A stretch of 64,000 nt of DNA from Aphelocoma coerulescens (taxonomy: Eukaryota; Chordata; Aves; Passeriformes; Corvidae). Below the pieces are notes generated by a model that was not told the DNA's origin, did no database searches, and saw only the letters and a list, made by a program, of their open reading frames with translations. The stretch lies in NCBI RefSeq assembly GCF_041296385.1, contig NW_027183960.1:1473001-1537000 (forward strand), read 5' to 3'. Numbering within the stretch: the first letter of the stretch is position 1; each line of letters starts with the position of its first letter. The position numbers and the translations under genes are program-made. Positions 46,926-59,339 of the stretch are shown here, in pieces.

Positions 46926-48128
46926 ATGTCTACTATTGGGTACCAGACATCTGAACATTTAGACTATTGGCTTTCCAGGCTCACGCTATTCAAACCGGAA
47001 AGTGAAACTACTCTAACAGTAGGGATGATTGCAAGAAATGTTTCTGTTTACACCACGACTGCCGACCATGCATCATTCTTACCTTGCACCTGTCCAAAGG
47101 CCTTCCTCCGTCTGCGCTCTGGCAACTCTCACCCAAGCTCCGGCAGGGATGGAGGCTCTTGCCACAAGTAGCCCAAGCCTGGAGATATTCCTCATCCTGA
47201 TCTTCCACTGCTGACATCTAGGAATTCCCTGGAGCTGCAAACACCTGCCTTTGCTGCTCGAGGATCTTCTCTAGCACCATGCCAAATGCCTTCTCCTATG
47301 GCAGTGCTGCAGCATCCTGCGAGCCATGGACTGGAACTGGCACCTTCAGCATAGTTGCTCCTGGGAAACATCATTCAGCCATTCCCTTACTGCAATGAGC
47401 TGGACTCCTACTCCTTTGCAAGGCTCTTCCTGGATAGGTGCATCCTCAGCAATGAGACGGTTCTGCTGAGAGCCACGGCTCTGAGGGAGCAGCCAGTCCT
47501 GCCCAAAGGCCTTCCTCCGTCTCCACTCCTGCAGCTCCCATGGAGGCACTGGGAGCCTTGGACACGCTTGCCACAAGTAGCCCAAGCGTGGACATCTTCC
47601 TCATCCTGCTCCGCCACTGCTGACATCAGGGAATTCCCTGGAGCTCCCAACATCTGCCTTTCCTGCTCGAGGATCGTGTCTGGCAGCTCTCTGAGCCTCT
47701 TACATTTTGGAAGCGCAACAGCATCCTAGGAGTCCTATACTGGCAACTGGCAGCTCCAGGACACTTGCTGCTCCTAGGATGCTTTTCTCTGGGAAAATCT
47801 TCTTGCACACAACCTTGCTGCAGATTTTACTTCTAGGCCTTTCGTGGCCATCTGCATCCACGGCCACAAGCAGCTTCTGATGATCGACATGGCTCTGGGA
47901 GAGCAGGGACTCCTGTCTGTGGACAAAGAAAACAAAGACAACTTGTAAGAAGAAAACCTGGAGCTTCTAGATAGAAGACAAAGGACTATTCAATCAAGGC
48001 AGGGCCAAGGGAGGAAACTTTCTAAAATGGAACAAGCAGCAGAAGCACAGTACTTTTGCAGAAGAAATTCCCTTCCCAGCACTTGGCTTAAGGAAAAAAC
48101 CTCATGTTCCTATGAGAGACTTGAGTTC
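46926..48128 (-). repeat. Unit 43, long (1203 bp)
   Basis: Exon remnant 47083-47916. The A/D-type intron front (AACAGTAGGG) is joined to a C-type exon (CCTGGAGATATTCC, TTACATTTTGG). It has a private CCCATGGAGGCAC. Confidence 0.94.
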
Positions 48129-49326
48129 ATGTCTACTACTGGGTACCAGACATCTGAACATTTAGACTATTGGCTTTCCAGGCTCACGCTATTCAAACCG
48201 GAAAGTGAAACTACTCTAACAGTAAGGATGATTGCAAGAAATGTTTCTGTTTACACCACGACTGCCGACCATCCATCATTCTTACCTTGCACCTGTCCAA
48301 AGGCCTTCCTCCATCTGCGCTCCGGCAACTCTCACCCAGGCAAGGGCAGGGATGGAGGCTCTTGCCACAAGTAGCCCAAGCGTGGACATCTTCCTCATCC
48401 TGCTACTCCACTGCTGACGTCAGGGTATTCCCTGGAGCTGCAAAAACCTGCCTTTGCTGCTCGAGGACCTTCTCTAGCACCATGCAAAACCCCTTCTCCT
48501 ATGGCAGTGCTGCAGCATCCTGCGAGCCACGGAACTGGCACCTCCAGCAAAGTTGCTCCTGGGAAACATCCCTCAGCCATTCCCTTACTGCAATGAGCTG
48601 GACTCCTACTCCTCTGCAATGCTCTTCCTGGACAGGTGCATCCTCAGCAATGAGACGGTTCTGCTGAGAGCCACGGCTCTGAGGGAGCAGCCAGTCCTGC
48701 CCAATGGTTGTCCTCCGTCACCAGTCCTGCAGCTCCCACGGAGGCACTGGGAGCCTTGGACACTCTTGCCACAAGTAGCCCAAGCGTGGAGATCTTCCTC
48801 ATCCTGCTCCTCCACTGCTGACGGCAGGGAATTCCCTGGTGCTCCCAACATCTGCCTTTCCTGCTCGAGGATCGTGTCTGGCAGCTCTCTGAGCCTCTTT
48901 GCCTTTGGCAGCGCCACAGCATCCTAGGAGTCATATACTGGCAACTGGCACCTCCAGGACACTTGCTGCTCCTAGGATGCTTTTCTCTGGGAAAATCTTC
49001 TTGGACACGACATTGCTCCAGTTTTTACTTCTAGGCCTTTCGTGGCCATCTGCATGCGCAGCCACAAGCAGCTTCTGATGATCGACATGGCTCTGGGAGA
49101 GCAGGGACTCCTGTCTGTGGACAAAGAAAACAAAGACAACTTGTAAGAAGAAAACCTGGAGCTTCTAGATAGAAGACAAAGGACTATTCAATCAAGGAAG
49201 GGCCAAGGGAGGAAACTTTCTAAAATGGAACAAGCAGCAGAAGCACATTAGTTTTGCAGAAGAAATTCCCCTGCCAGCACTTGGCTTAAGGAAAAAGCCT
49301 GATGTTTCTATGAGAGACTTGAGTTC
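48129..49326 (-). repeat. Unit 44, A-like long with 5-bp deletion (1198 bp)
   Basis: Exon remnant 48286-49114 (829 bases). GAGCCACGGAACTGG near 48,530 lacks five bases found in the other copies (GGACTGGAACTGG). It has a private GCAAAAACCTGCC near 48,440. The preceding intron shares CATGTTCCTATGAG with unit 32. Confidence 0.95.
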
Positions 49327-50529
49327 ATGTCTACTACTGGGTACCAGACATCTGAACATTTAGACTATTGGCTTTCCATGCTCACGCTATTCAAACCGGA
49401 AAGTGAAACTACTCTAACAGTAGGGATGATTGCAAGAAATGTTTCTGTTTACACCACGACTGCCGACCATGCATCATTCTTACCTTGCACCTGTCAAAAG
49501 GCCTTCCTCCGTCTGCGCTCTGGCAACTCTCACCCAAGCTCGGGCAGGGATGGAGGCTCGTGCCACAAGTAGCCCAAGCGCGGACATCTTCCTCATCCTG
49601 ATCTTCCACTGCTGACATCTAGGAATTCCCTGGAGCTGCAAACACTTGCCTTTGCTGCTCAAGGATCTTCTCTAGCACCATGCCAAATGCCTTCTCCTAT
49701 GGCAGCGCTGCAGCATCCTGCGACTCACGGACTGGAACTGGCACCTCCAGCAAAGTTGCTCCTGGGAAACATCCCTCAGCCATTCCCTTACTGCAATGAG
49801 CTGGACTCCTACTCCTTTGCAAGGCTCTTCCTGGACAGGTGCATCCTCAGCAATGAGACGGTTCTGCTGAGAGCCATGGCTCTGAGGGAGCAGCGAGTCC
49901 TGTCCAAAGGCCTTCATCTGACTCCACTCCTGCAGCTCCCACGGAGGCACTGGGAGCCTTGGACACTCTTGCCACAAGTAGCCCAAGCGTGGACATCTTC
50001 CTCATCCTGCTCCTCCACTGCTGATGTCAGGGAATTCCCTGGAGCTGCAAACACCTGCCTTTGCTGCTGGAGGATCATGTCTGGCAGCTCTCTGAGCCTC
50101 TTCATCTTTGGCTGCGCCACAGCATCCTGAGAGTCATATACTGGAAACTGGCACCTCCAGGACACTTGCTGCTCCTAGGATGCTTTTCTCTGGGAAAATC
50201 TTCTTGCATACGACCTTGCTCCAGATTTTACTTCTAGGTCTTTCGTGGCCATGTGCATCCGCAGCCACAAGCAGCTTCTGATGATCGACATGGCTCTGGG
50301 AGAGCAGGGACTCCTGTCTGTGGACAAAGAAAACAAAGACAACTTGTAAGAAGAAAACCTGGAGCTTCTAGATAGAAGAGAAAGGACTATTCAATCAAGG
50401 CAGGGCCAAAGCAGGAAACTTTCTAAAATGGAACAAGCAGCAGAAGCACAGTAGTTTTGCAGAAGAAATTCCCCTCCCAGCACTTGGCTTAAGGAAAAAG
50501 TCTGATGTTTCTATGAGAGACTTGAGTTC
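49327..50529 (-). repeat. Unit 45, long (1203 bp)
   Basis: Exon remnant 49484-50317. It is a sibling of unit 34 (GCTCAAGGATC, GCGCGGACATC), with CCTGTCAAAAGGCC at the donor side, TGCGACTCACGG, CTTCATCTGACTCC and CTGATGTCAG as private changes. Confidence 0.94.
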
Positions 50530-51324
50530 ATGTCTACTATTGGATAGCAGACATCTGAACATTTAGACTACTGGCTTTCCAGGCTCACGCAATTCAAACC
50601 GGAATGTCAAACTATTTCAAAAGCTAGAGATGCTTGGAAGAAATGTTTCTGTACTCACCACAACTGGGGACCATGCATCATTCTTACCTTGCACCTGTCC
50701 AAAGGCCTTCCTCCGTCTCCAGTCCTGCCGCTCTCACGGAGGCACTGGGAGCCTCGGACACTCTTGCCACAAGTAGCCCAAGCGGGGACATCTTCCTCAT
50801 CCTGCTCCTCCACTGCTGACGTCAGGGAATTCCCTGGAGCTCCCAACATCTGCCTTTCCAGCTGGAGGATCATGTCTGGCAGCTCTCTGAGCCTCTTCAA
50901 CTTTGGCAGCGCCACAGCATCCTAGGAGTCATATACTGGCAACTGGCACCTCCAGGACACTTGCTGCTCCTAGGATGCTTTTCTCTGGGAAAATCTTCTT
51001 GCATACAACCTTGCTCCAGTTTTTACTTCTAGGCCTTTCGTGGCCATCTGCATTCTCAGCCACAAGCAGGTTCTGATGATCAACAGGGCTCTGGGAGAGC
51101 AGGGACTCCTGTCTGTGGACAAAGAAAACAAAGACAACTTGTAAGATTAAAACCTGGAGCTTCTAGTTAGAAGAGAAAGGACTATTCAATCAAGGCAGGG
51201 CCAAGGGAGGAAACTTTCTAAAATGGAACAAGCAGCAGAAGCACAGTAGATTTGCAGAAGAAATTCCCCTCCCAGCACTTGGCTTAAGGAAAAAACCTCA
51301 TGTTTCTATGAGAGACTTGAGTTC
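50530..51324 (-). repeat. Unit 46, type B, short (795 bp)
   Basis: One-module exon 50688-51112, with the VPAWATCG form (GCGGGGACATC). This is the first unit of super-block 3; it lies 34,053 after unit 16. Confidence 0.95.
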
Positions 51325-52528
51325 ATGTCTACTATAGGGTAGCAGACATCTGAACATTTAGACTATCGGCTTTCCAGGCTCACGCTATTCAAACCGGAAA
51401 GTGAAACTACTCTAAAAGCTAGAGGCGATTGCAAGAAATGTTTCTGCTCGCACCACGACTGCCGACCATGCATCATTCTTACCTTGCACCTGTCCAAAGG
51501 CCTTCCTCTGTCTGCGCTCTGGCAACTCTCACCCAAGCTCGGGCAGGGATGGAGGCTCTTGCCACAAGTAGCCCAAGCCTGGAGATATTCCTCATCCTGA
51601 TCTTCCACTGCTGACATCTAGGAATTCCCTGGAGCTGCAAACACCTGCCTTTGCTGCTCGAGGACCTTCTCTAGCACCATGCCAAACCCCTTCTCCTATG
51701 GCAGTGCTGCAGCATCCTGCGAGCCATGGACTGGAACTGGCACCTTCAGCATAGTTGCTCCTGGGAAACATCCTTCAGCCATTCCCTTACTGCAATGAGC
51801 TGGACTCCTACTCCTTTGCAAGGCTCTTCCTGGATAGGTGCATCCTCAGCAATGAGACGGTTCTGCTGAGAGCCACGGCTCTGAGGGAGCAGCCAGTCCT
51901 GCCCAAAGGCCTTCCTCCGTCTCCACTCCTGCAGCTCCCACGGAGGCACTGGGAGCCTTGGACACGCTTGCCACAAGTAGCCCAAGCGTGGACATCTTCC
52001 TCATATTGCTCCGCCACTGCTGACATCAGGGAATTCCCTGGAGCTCCCAACATCTGCCTTTCCTGCTCGAGGATCGTGTCTGGCAGCTCTCTGAGCCTCT
52101 TACATTTTGGAAGCGCAACAGCATCCTAGGAGTCCTATACTGGCAACTGGCAGCTCCAGGACACTTGCTGCTCCTAGGATGCTTTTCTCTGGGAAAATCT
52201 TCTTGCACACAACCTTGCTGCAGATTTTACTTCTAGGCCTTTCGTGGCCATCTGCATCCACGGCCACAAGCAGCTTCTGATGATCGACATGGCTCTGGGA
52301 GAGCAGGGACTCCTGTCTGTGGACAAAGAAAACAAAGACAACTTGTAAGATTAAAACCTGGAGCTTCTAGTTAGAAGAGAAAGGACTATTCAATCAAGGC
52401 AGAGCCAAGGGAGGAAACTTTCTAAAATGGAACAAGCAGCAGAAGCACAGCAGTATTGCAGAAGAAATTCCCCTCCCAGCACTTGGCTTAAGGAAAACAC
52501 CTGATGTTTCTGTGAGAGACATGAGTTC
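51325..52528 (-). repeat. Unit 47, type C, long (1204 bp)
   Basis: Exon remnant 51483-52316. It has private GACTATCGGC and CTCATATTGCTCC changes. The latter turns the acidic EEQDEED stretch into EEQYEED. Confidence 0.95.
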
Positions 52529-53731
52529 ATGTCTACTATTGGGTACCAGACATCTGAACATTTAGACTATTGGCTTTCCAGGCTCACGCTATTCAAACCG
52601 GAAAGTGAAACTACTCTAACAGTAGGGATGATTGCAAGAAATGTTTCTGTTTACACCACGACTGCCGACCATGCATCATTCTTACCTTGCACCTGTCCAA
52701 AGGCCTTCCTCCATCTGCGCTCCGGCAACTCTCACCCAGGCAAGGGCAGGGATAGAGGCTCTTGCCACAAGTAGCCCAAGCGTGCACATCTTCCTCATCC
52801 TGCTACTCCACTGCTGACGTCAGGGTATTCCCTGGAGCTGCAAACACCTGCCTTTGCTGCTCGAGGACCTTCTCTAGCACCATGCCAAACCCCTTCTCCT
52901 ATGGCAGTGCTGCAGCATCCTGCGAGCCATGGACTAGAACTGGCACCTTCAGCATAGTTGCTCCTGGGAAACATCATTCAGCCATTCCCTTACTGCAATG
53001 AGCTGGACTCCTACTCCTTTGCAAGGCTCTTCCTGGACAGGTGCATCCTCAGCAATGAGACGGTTCTGCTGAGAGCCATGGCTCTGAGGGAGGAGGCAGT
53101 CCTGTCCAAAGGCCTTCCTCTGACTCCACTCCTGCAGCTCTCACGGAGGCACTGGGAGCCTTGGACACTCTTGCCACAAGTAGCCCAAGCGTGGACATCT
53201 TCCTCATCCTGCTTCTCCACTGCTGACATCAGGGAATTCCCTGGAGCTCCTAAAATCTGCCTTTCCTGCTCGAGGATCGTGTCTGGCAGCTCTCTGATCC
53301 TCTTCGCCTTTGGCAGCGCCACAGCATCCTGAGAGTCATATACTGGAAACTGGCAGCTACATGACACTTGCCGCTCCTAGGATGCTTTTCTCTGGGAAAA
53401 TCTTCTTGGACACGACATTGCTCCAGTTTTTACTTCTAGGCCTTTCGTGGCCATCTGCATTCTCAGCCACAAGCAGGTTCTGATGATCGACATGGCTCTG
53501 GGAGAGCAGGGACTCCTGTCTGTGGACAAAGAAAACAAAGACAACTTGTAAGAAGAAAACCTGGAGCTTCTAGTTAGAAGAGAAAGGACTATTCAATCAA
53601 GGCAGGGCCAAGGGAGGAAACTTTCTAAAATGGAACAAGCAGCAGAAGCACAGTACTTTTGCAGAAGAAATTCCCTTCCCAGCACTTGGCTTAAGGAAAA
53701 AACCTCATGTTTCTATGAGAGACTTGAGTTC
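52529..53731 (-). repeat. Unit 48, D-like, long (1203 bp)
   Basis: Exon remnant 52686-53519. It stands in the D position but has GCGTGCACATC, CTGACGTCAG, GGAGGAGGCAGTCC and CTGCTTCTCC (EKQDEED on the minus strand). Confidence 0.94.
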
Positions 53732-54934
53732 ATGTCTACTACTGGGTACCAGACATCTGAACATTTAGACTATTGGCTTTCCAGGCTCACGCTATTCAAA
53801 CCGGAAAGTGAAACTATTCTAACAGAAGGGATGATTGCAAGAAATGTTTCTGTTTACACCACGACTGCCGACCATCCATCATTCTTACCTTGCACCTGTC
53901 CAAACGCCTTCCTCCATCTGCGCTCCGGCAACTCTCACCCAGGCAAGGGCAGGGATGGAGGCTCTTGCCACAAGTAGCCCAAGCGTAGACATCTTCTTCA
54001 TCCTGCTACTCCACTGCTGACGTCAGGGTATTCCCTGGAGCTGCAAACACCTGCCTTTGCTGCTCGAGGATCTTCTCTAGCACCATGCAAAACCCCTTCT
54101 CCTATGGCAGTGCTGCAGCATCCTGCGAGCCATGGACTGGAACTGGCACCTCCAGCAAAGTTGCTCCTGGGAAACATCCCTCAGCCATTCCCTTACTGCA
54201 ATGAGCTGGACTCCTACTCCTCTGCAATGCTCTTCCTGGACAGGTGAATCCTCAGCAATGAGACGGTTCTGCTGAGAGCCACGGCTCTGAGGGAGCAGCC
54301 AGTCCTGCCCAATGGTTGTCCTCCGTCACCACTCCTGCAGCTCCCACGGAGGCACTGGGAGCCTTGGACACTCTTGCCACAAGTAGCCCAAGCGTGGACA
54401 TCTTCCTCATCCTGCTCCTCCACTGCTGACGGCAGGGAATTCCCTGGTGCTCCCAACATCTGCCTTTCCTGCTCGAGGATCGTGTCTGGCAGCTCTCTGA
54501 GCCTCTTCGCCTTTGGCAGCGCCACAGCATCCTGAGAGTCATATACTGGAAACTGGCACCTCCAGGACACTTGCTGCTCCTAGGATGCTTTTCTCTGGGA
54601 AAATCTTCTTGCATACGACCTTGCTCCAGATTTTACTTCTAGGTCTTTCGTGGCCATGTGCATCCGCAGCCACAAGCAGCTTCTGATGATCGACATGGCT
54701 CTGGGAGAGCAGGGACTCCTGTCTGTGGACAAAGAAAACAAAGACAACTTGTAAGAAGAAAACCTGGAGCTTCTAGATAGAAGAGAAAGGACTATTCAAT
54801 CAAGGCAGGGCCAAAGCAGGAAACTTTCTAAAATGGAACAAGCAGCAGAAGCACAGTAGTTTTGCAGAAGAAATTCCCCTCCCAGCACTTGGCTTAAGGA
54901 AAAAGTCTGATGTTTCTATGAGAGACTTGAGTTC
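53732..54934 (-). repeat. Unit 49, A-like, long (1203 bp)
   Basis: Exon remnant 53889-54722. Front and middle are type A. The last part carries the tail of unit 45 (CCTGAGAG, GCATACGACC, GGTCTTTCG). It has private CAAACGCC, CTTCTTCATC and GGTGAATCC. Confidence 0.94.
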
Positions 54935-55729
54935 ATGTCTACTATTGGATAGCAGACATCTGAACATTTAGACTACTGGCTTTCCAGGCTCACGCAATTC
55001 AAACCGGAATGTCAAACTATTTCAAAAGCTAGAGATGCTTCGAAGAAATGTTTCTGTACTCACCACAACTGGGGACCATGCATCATTCTTACCTTGCACC
55101 TGTCCAAAGGCCTTCCTCCGTCTCCAGTCCTGCCGCTCTCACGGAGGCACTGGGAGCCTCGGACACTCTTGCCACAAGTAGCCCAAGCGGGGACATCTTC
55201 CTCATCCTGCTCCTCCACTGCTGACGTCAGGGAATTCCCTGGAGCTCCCAACATCTGCCTTTCCAGCTGGAGGATCATGTCTGGCAGCTCTCTGAGCCTC
55301 TTCAACTTTGGCAGCGCCACAGCATCCTAGGAGTCATATACTGGCAACTGGCACCTCCAGGACACTTGCTGCTCCTAGGATGCTTTTCTCTAGTAAAATC
55401 TTCTTGCATACAACCTTGCTCCAGTTTTTACTTCTAGGCCATTAGTGGCCATCTGCATTCTCAGCCACAAGCAGGTTCTGATGATCAACAGGGCTCTTGG
55501 AGAGCAGGGACTCCTGTCTGTGGACAAAGAAAACAAAGACAACTTGTAAGAAGAAAACCTGGAGCTTCTAGTTAGAAGAGAAAGGACTATTCAATCAAGG
55601 CAGGGCCAAGGGAGGAAACTTTCTAAAATGGAACAAGCAGCAGAAGCACAGTAGATTTGCAGAAGAAATTCCCCTCCCAGCACTTGGCTTAAGGAAAAAA
55701 CCTCATGTTTCTATGAGAGACTTGAGTTC
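54935..55729 (-). repeat. Unit 50, type B, short (795 bp)
   Basis: One-module exon 55093-55517. The first part resembles other B units (with GCTTCGAAG). By 55,388 it carries the unit 20 variants TCTCTAGTAAAATC and CCATTAGTGG. The left edge of the 34,053-bp copy lies within it. Confidence 0.95.
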
Positions 55730-56933
55730 ATGTTTACTACTGGGTAGCAGACATCTGAACATTTAGACTATTGGCTTTCCAGGCTCACACTATTCAAACC
55801 GGAAAGTGAAACTACTCTAAAAGCTAGAGGCGATTGCAAAAAATGTTTCTGCTCGCACCACGACTGCCGACCATGCATCATTCTTACCTTGCACCTGTCC
55901 AAAGGCCTTCCTCCGTCTGCGCTCTGGCAACTCTCACCCAAGCTCGGGCAGGGATGGAGGCTCTTGCCACAAGTAGCCCAAGCCTGGAGATATTCCTCAT
56001 CCTGATCTTCCACTGCTGACATCTAGGAATTCCCTGGAGCTGCAAACACCTGCCTTTGCTGCTCGAGGATCTTCTCTAGCACCATGCCAAATGCCTTCTC
56101 CTGTGGCAGTGCTGCAGCATCCTGCGAGCCATGGACTGGAACTGGCACCTTCAGCATAGTTGCTCCTGGGAAACATCCTTCAGCCATTCCCTTACTGCAA
56201 TGAGCTGGACTCCTACTCCTTTGCAAGGCTCTTCCTGGATAGGTGCATCCTCAGCAATGAGACGGTTCTGCTGAGAGCCACGGCTCTGAGGGAGCAGCCA
56301 GTCCTGCCCAAAGGCCTTCCTCCGTCTCCACTCCTGCAGCTCCCACAGAGGCACTGGGAGCCTTGGACACGCTTGCCACAAGTAGCCCAAGCGTGGACAT
56401 CTTCCTCATCCTGCTCCGCCACTGCTGACATCAGGGAATTCCCTGGAGCTCCCGACATGTGCCTTTCCTGCTCGAGGATCGTGTCTGGCAGCTCTCTGAG
56501 CCTCTTACATTTTGGAAGCGCAACAGCATCCTAGGAGTCATATACTGGCAACTGGCAGCTCCAGGACACTTGCTGCTCCTAGGATGCTTTTCTCTGGGAA
56601 AATCTTCTTGCACACAACCTTGCTGCAGATTTTACTTCTAGGCCTTTCGTGGCCATCTGCATCCACGGCCACAAGCAGCTTCTGATGATCGACATGGCTC
56701 TGGGAGAGCAGGGACTCCTGTCTGTGGACAAAGAAAACAAAGACAACTTGTAAGAAGAAAACCTGGAGCTTCTAGTTAGAAGACAAAGGACTATTCAATC
56801 AAGGCAGAGCCAAGGGAGGAAACTTTCTAAAATGGAACAAGCAGCAGAAGCACAGCAGTATTGCAGAAGAAATTCCCCTCCCAGCACTTGGCTTAAGGAA
56901 AACGCCTGATGTTTCTGTGAGAGACATGAGTTC
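55730..56933 (-). repeat. Unit 51, type C'', long (1204 bp)
   Basis: Exon remnant 55888-56721. It is the copy of unit 21, with one noticed difference near 56,555 (CTGGCAGCTCC; unit 21 has CTGGCACCTCC). Confidence 0.95.
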
Positions 56934-58136
56934 ATGTCTACTATTGGGTACCAGACATCTGAACATTTAGACTATTGGCTTTCCAGGCTCACGCTATTCA
57001 AACCTGAAAGTGAAACTACTCTAACAGTAAGGATGATTGCAAGAAATGTTTCTGTTTACACCACGACTGCCGACCATGCATCATTCTTACCTTGCACCTG
57101 TCCAAAGGCCTTCCTCTGTCTGCGCTCCGGCAACTCTCACCCAGGCAAGGGCAGGGATAGAGGCTCTTGCCACAAGTAGCCCAAGCATGAACATCTTCCT
57201 CATCCTGCTACTCCACTGCTTACGTCAGGGTATTCCCTGGAGCTGCAAACACCTGCCTTTGCGGCTCGAGGACCTTCTCTAGCACCATGCCAAACCCCTT
57301 CTCCTATGGCAGTGCTGCAGCATCCTGCGAGCCATGGACTGGAACTGGCACCTTCAGCATAGTTGCTCCTGGGAAACATCATTCAGCCATTCCCTTACTG
57401 CAATGAGCTGGACTCCTACTCCTTTGCAAGGCTCTTCCTGGACAGGTGCATCCTCAGCAATGAGACGGTTCTGCTGAGAGCCATGGCTCTGAGGGAGCAG
57501 CGAGTCCTGTCCAAAGGCCTTCCTCTGACTCCACTCCTGCAGCTCCCACGGAGGCACTGGGAGCCTCGGACACTCTTGCCACAAGTAGCCCAAGCATCGA
57601 GATCTTCCTCATCCTGCTCCTCCACTGCTGACATCAGGGAATTCCCTGGAGCTCCTAAAATCTGCCTTTCCTGCTGGAGGATCGTGTCTGGCAGCTCTCT
57701 GAGCCTCTTCGCCTTTGGCAGCGCCACAGCATCCTGAGAGTCATATACTGGAAACTGGCAGCTACAGGACACTTGCTGCTCCTAGGATGCTTTTCTCTGG
57801 GAAAATCTTCTTGGACACGACATTGCTCCAGTTTTTACTTCTAGGCCTTTCGTGGCCATCTGCATCCGCAGCCACAAGCAGCTTCTGATGATCGACATGG
57901 CTCTGGGAGAGCAGGGACTCCTGTCTGTGGACAAAGAAAACAAAGACAACTTGTAAGAAGAAAACCTGGAGCTTCTAGATAGAAGACAAAGGACTATTCA
58001 ATCAAGGCAGGGCCAAGGGAGGAAACTTTCTAAAATGGAACAAGCAGCAGAAGCACAGTAGTTTTGCAGAAGAAATTCCCTTCCCAGCACTTGGCTTAAG
58101 GAAAAAACCTCATGTTTCTATGAGAGACTTGAGTTC
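56934..58136 (-). repeat. Unit 52, type E, long (1203 bp)
   Basis: Exon remnant 57091-57924. It is the copy of unit 22 at an offset of 34,053; I saw no differences by eye. Confidence 0.95.
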
Positions 58137-59339
58137 ATGTCTACTACTGGGAACCAGACATCTGAACATTTAGACTATTGGCTTTCCAGGCTCACGCTAT
58201 TCAAACCTGAAAGTGAAACTACTCTAACAGTAAGGATGATTGCAAGAAATGTTTCTGTTTACACCACGACTGCCGACCATGCATCATTCTTACCTTGCAC
58301 CTGTCCAAAGGCCTTCCTCCATCTGCGCTCCGGCAACTCTCACCCAGGCAAGGGCAGGGATGGAGGCTCTTGCCACAAGTAGCCCAAGCGTGCACATCTT
58401 CCTCATCCTGCTACTCCACTGCTGACGTCAGGGTATTCCCTGGAGCTGCAAACACCTGCCTTTGCTGCTCGAGGACCTTCTCTAGCACCATGCCAAACCC
58501 CTTCTCCTATGGCAGTGCTGCAGCATCCTGCGAGCCACGGACTGGAACTGGCACCTCCAGCAAAGTTGCTCCTGGGAAACATCCCTCAGCCATTCCCTTA
58601 CTGCAATGAGCTGGACTCCTACTCCTTTGCAAGGCTCTTCCTGGACAGGTGCATCCTCAGCAATGAGACGGTTCTGCTGAGAGCCATGGCTCTGAGGGAG
58701 CAGCCAGTCCTGTCCAAAGGCCTTCCTCTGACTCCACTCCTGCAGCTCCCACGGAGGCACTGGGAGCCTCGGACACTCTTGCCACAAGTAGCCCAAGCAT
58801 CGAGATCTTCCTCATCCTGCTCCTCCACTGCTGACATCAGGGAATTCCCTGGAGCTCCTAAAATCTGCCTTTCCTGCTGGAGGATCGTGTCTGGCAGCTC
58901 TCTGAGCCTCTTCGCCTTTGGCAGCGCCACAGCATCCTGAGAGTCATATACTGGAAACTGGCAGCTACAGGACACTTGCTGCTCCTAGGATGCTTTTCTC
59001 TGGGAAAATCTTCTTGGACACGACATTGCTCCAGTTTTTACTTCTAGGCCTTTCGTGGCCATCTGCATCCGCAGCCACAAGCAGCTTCTGATGATCGACA
59101 TGGCTCTGGGAGAGCAGGGACTCCTGTCTGTGGACAAAGAAAACAAAGACAACTTGTAAGAAGAAAACCTGGAGCTTCTAGTTAGAAGACAAAGGACTAT
59201 TCAATCAAGGCAGGGCCAAGGGAGGAAACTTTCTAAAATGGAACAAGCAGCAGAAGCACAGCAGTATTGCAGAAGAAATTCCCTTCCCAGCACTTGGCTT
59301 AAGGAAAAAACCTCATGTTTCTATGAGAGACTTGAGTTC
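58137..59339 (-). repeat. Unit 53, type F, long (1203 bp)
   Basis: Exon remnant 58294-59127. It is the copy of unit 23, including CTAGTTAGAAGAC in the following intron. Confidence 0.95.

Larger units (their letters stand above)
30485..50529. repeat. Irregular section of the array without clear super-repeat order
   Basis: This section holds seventeen units (anchors 30485 to 49327), mostly long two-module units, with only two short ones (40517 and 46131). Their fronts and backs combine variants seen separately in types A-H. It also holds the only three-module unit (35296), the 9-bp insertion (about 41.9 kb), the 5-bp deletion (about 48.53 kb) and the 3-bp deletion (about 45.80 kb). I could not recognise a 4,405- or 15,212-bp period here by eye. 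Confidence 0.8.
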
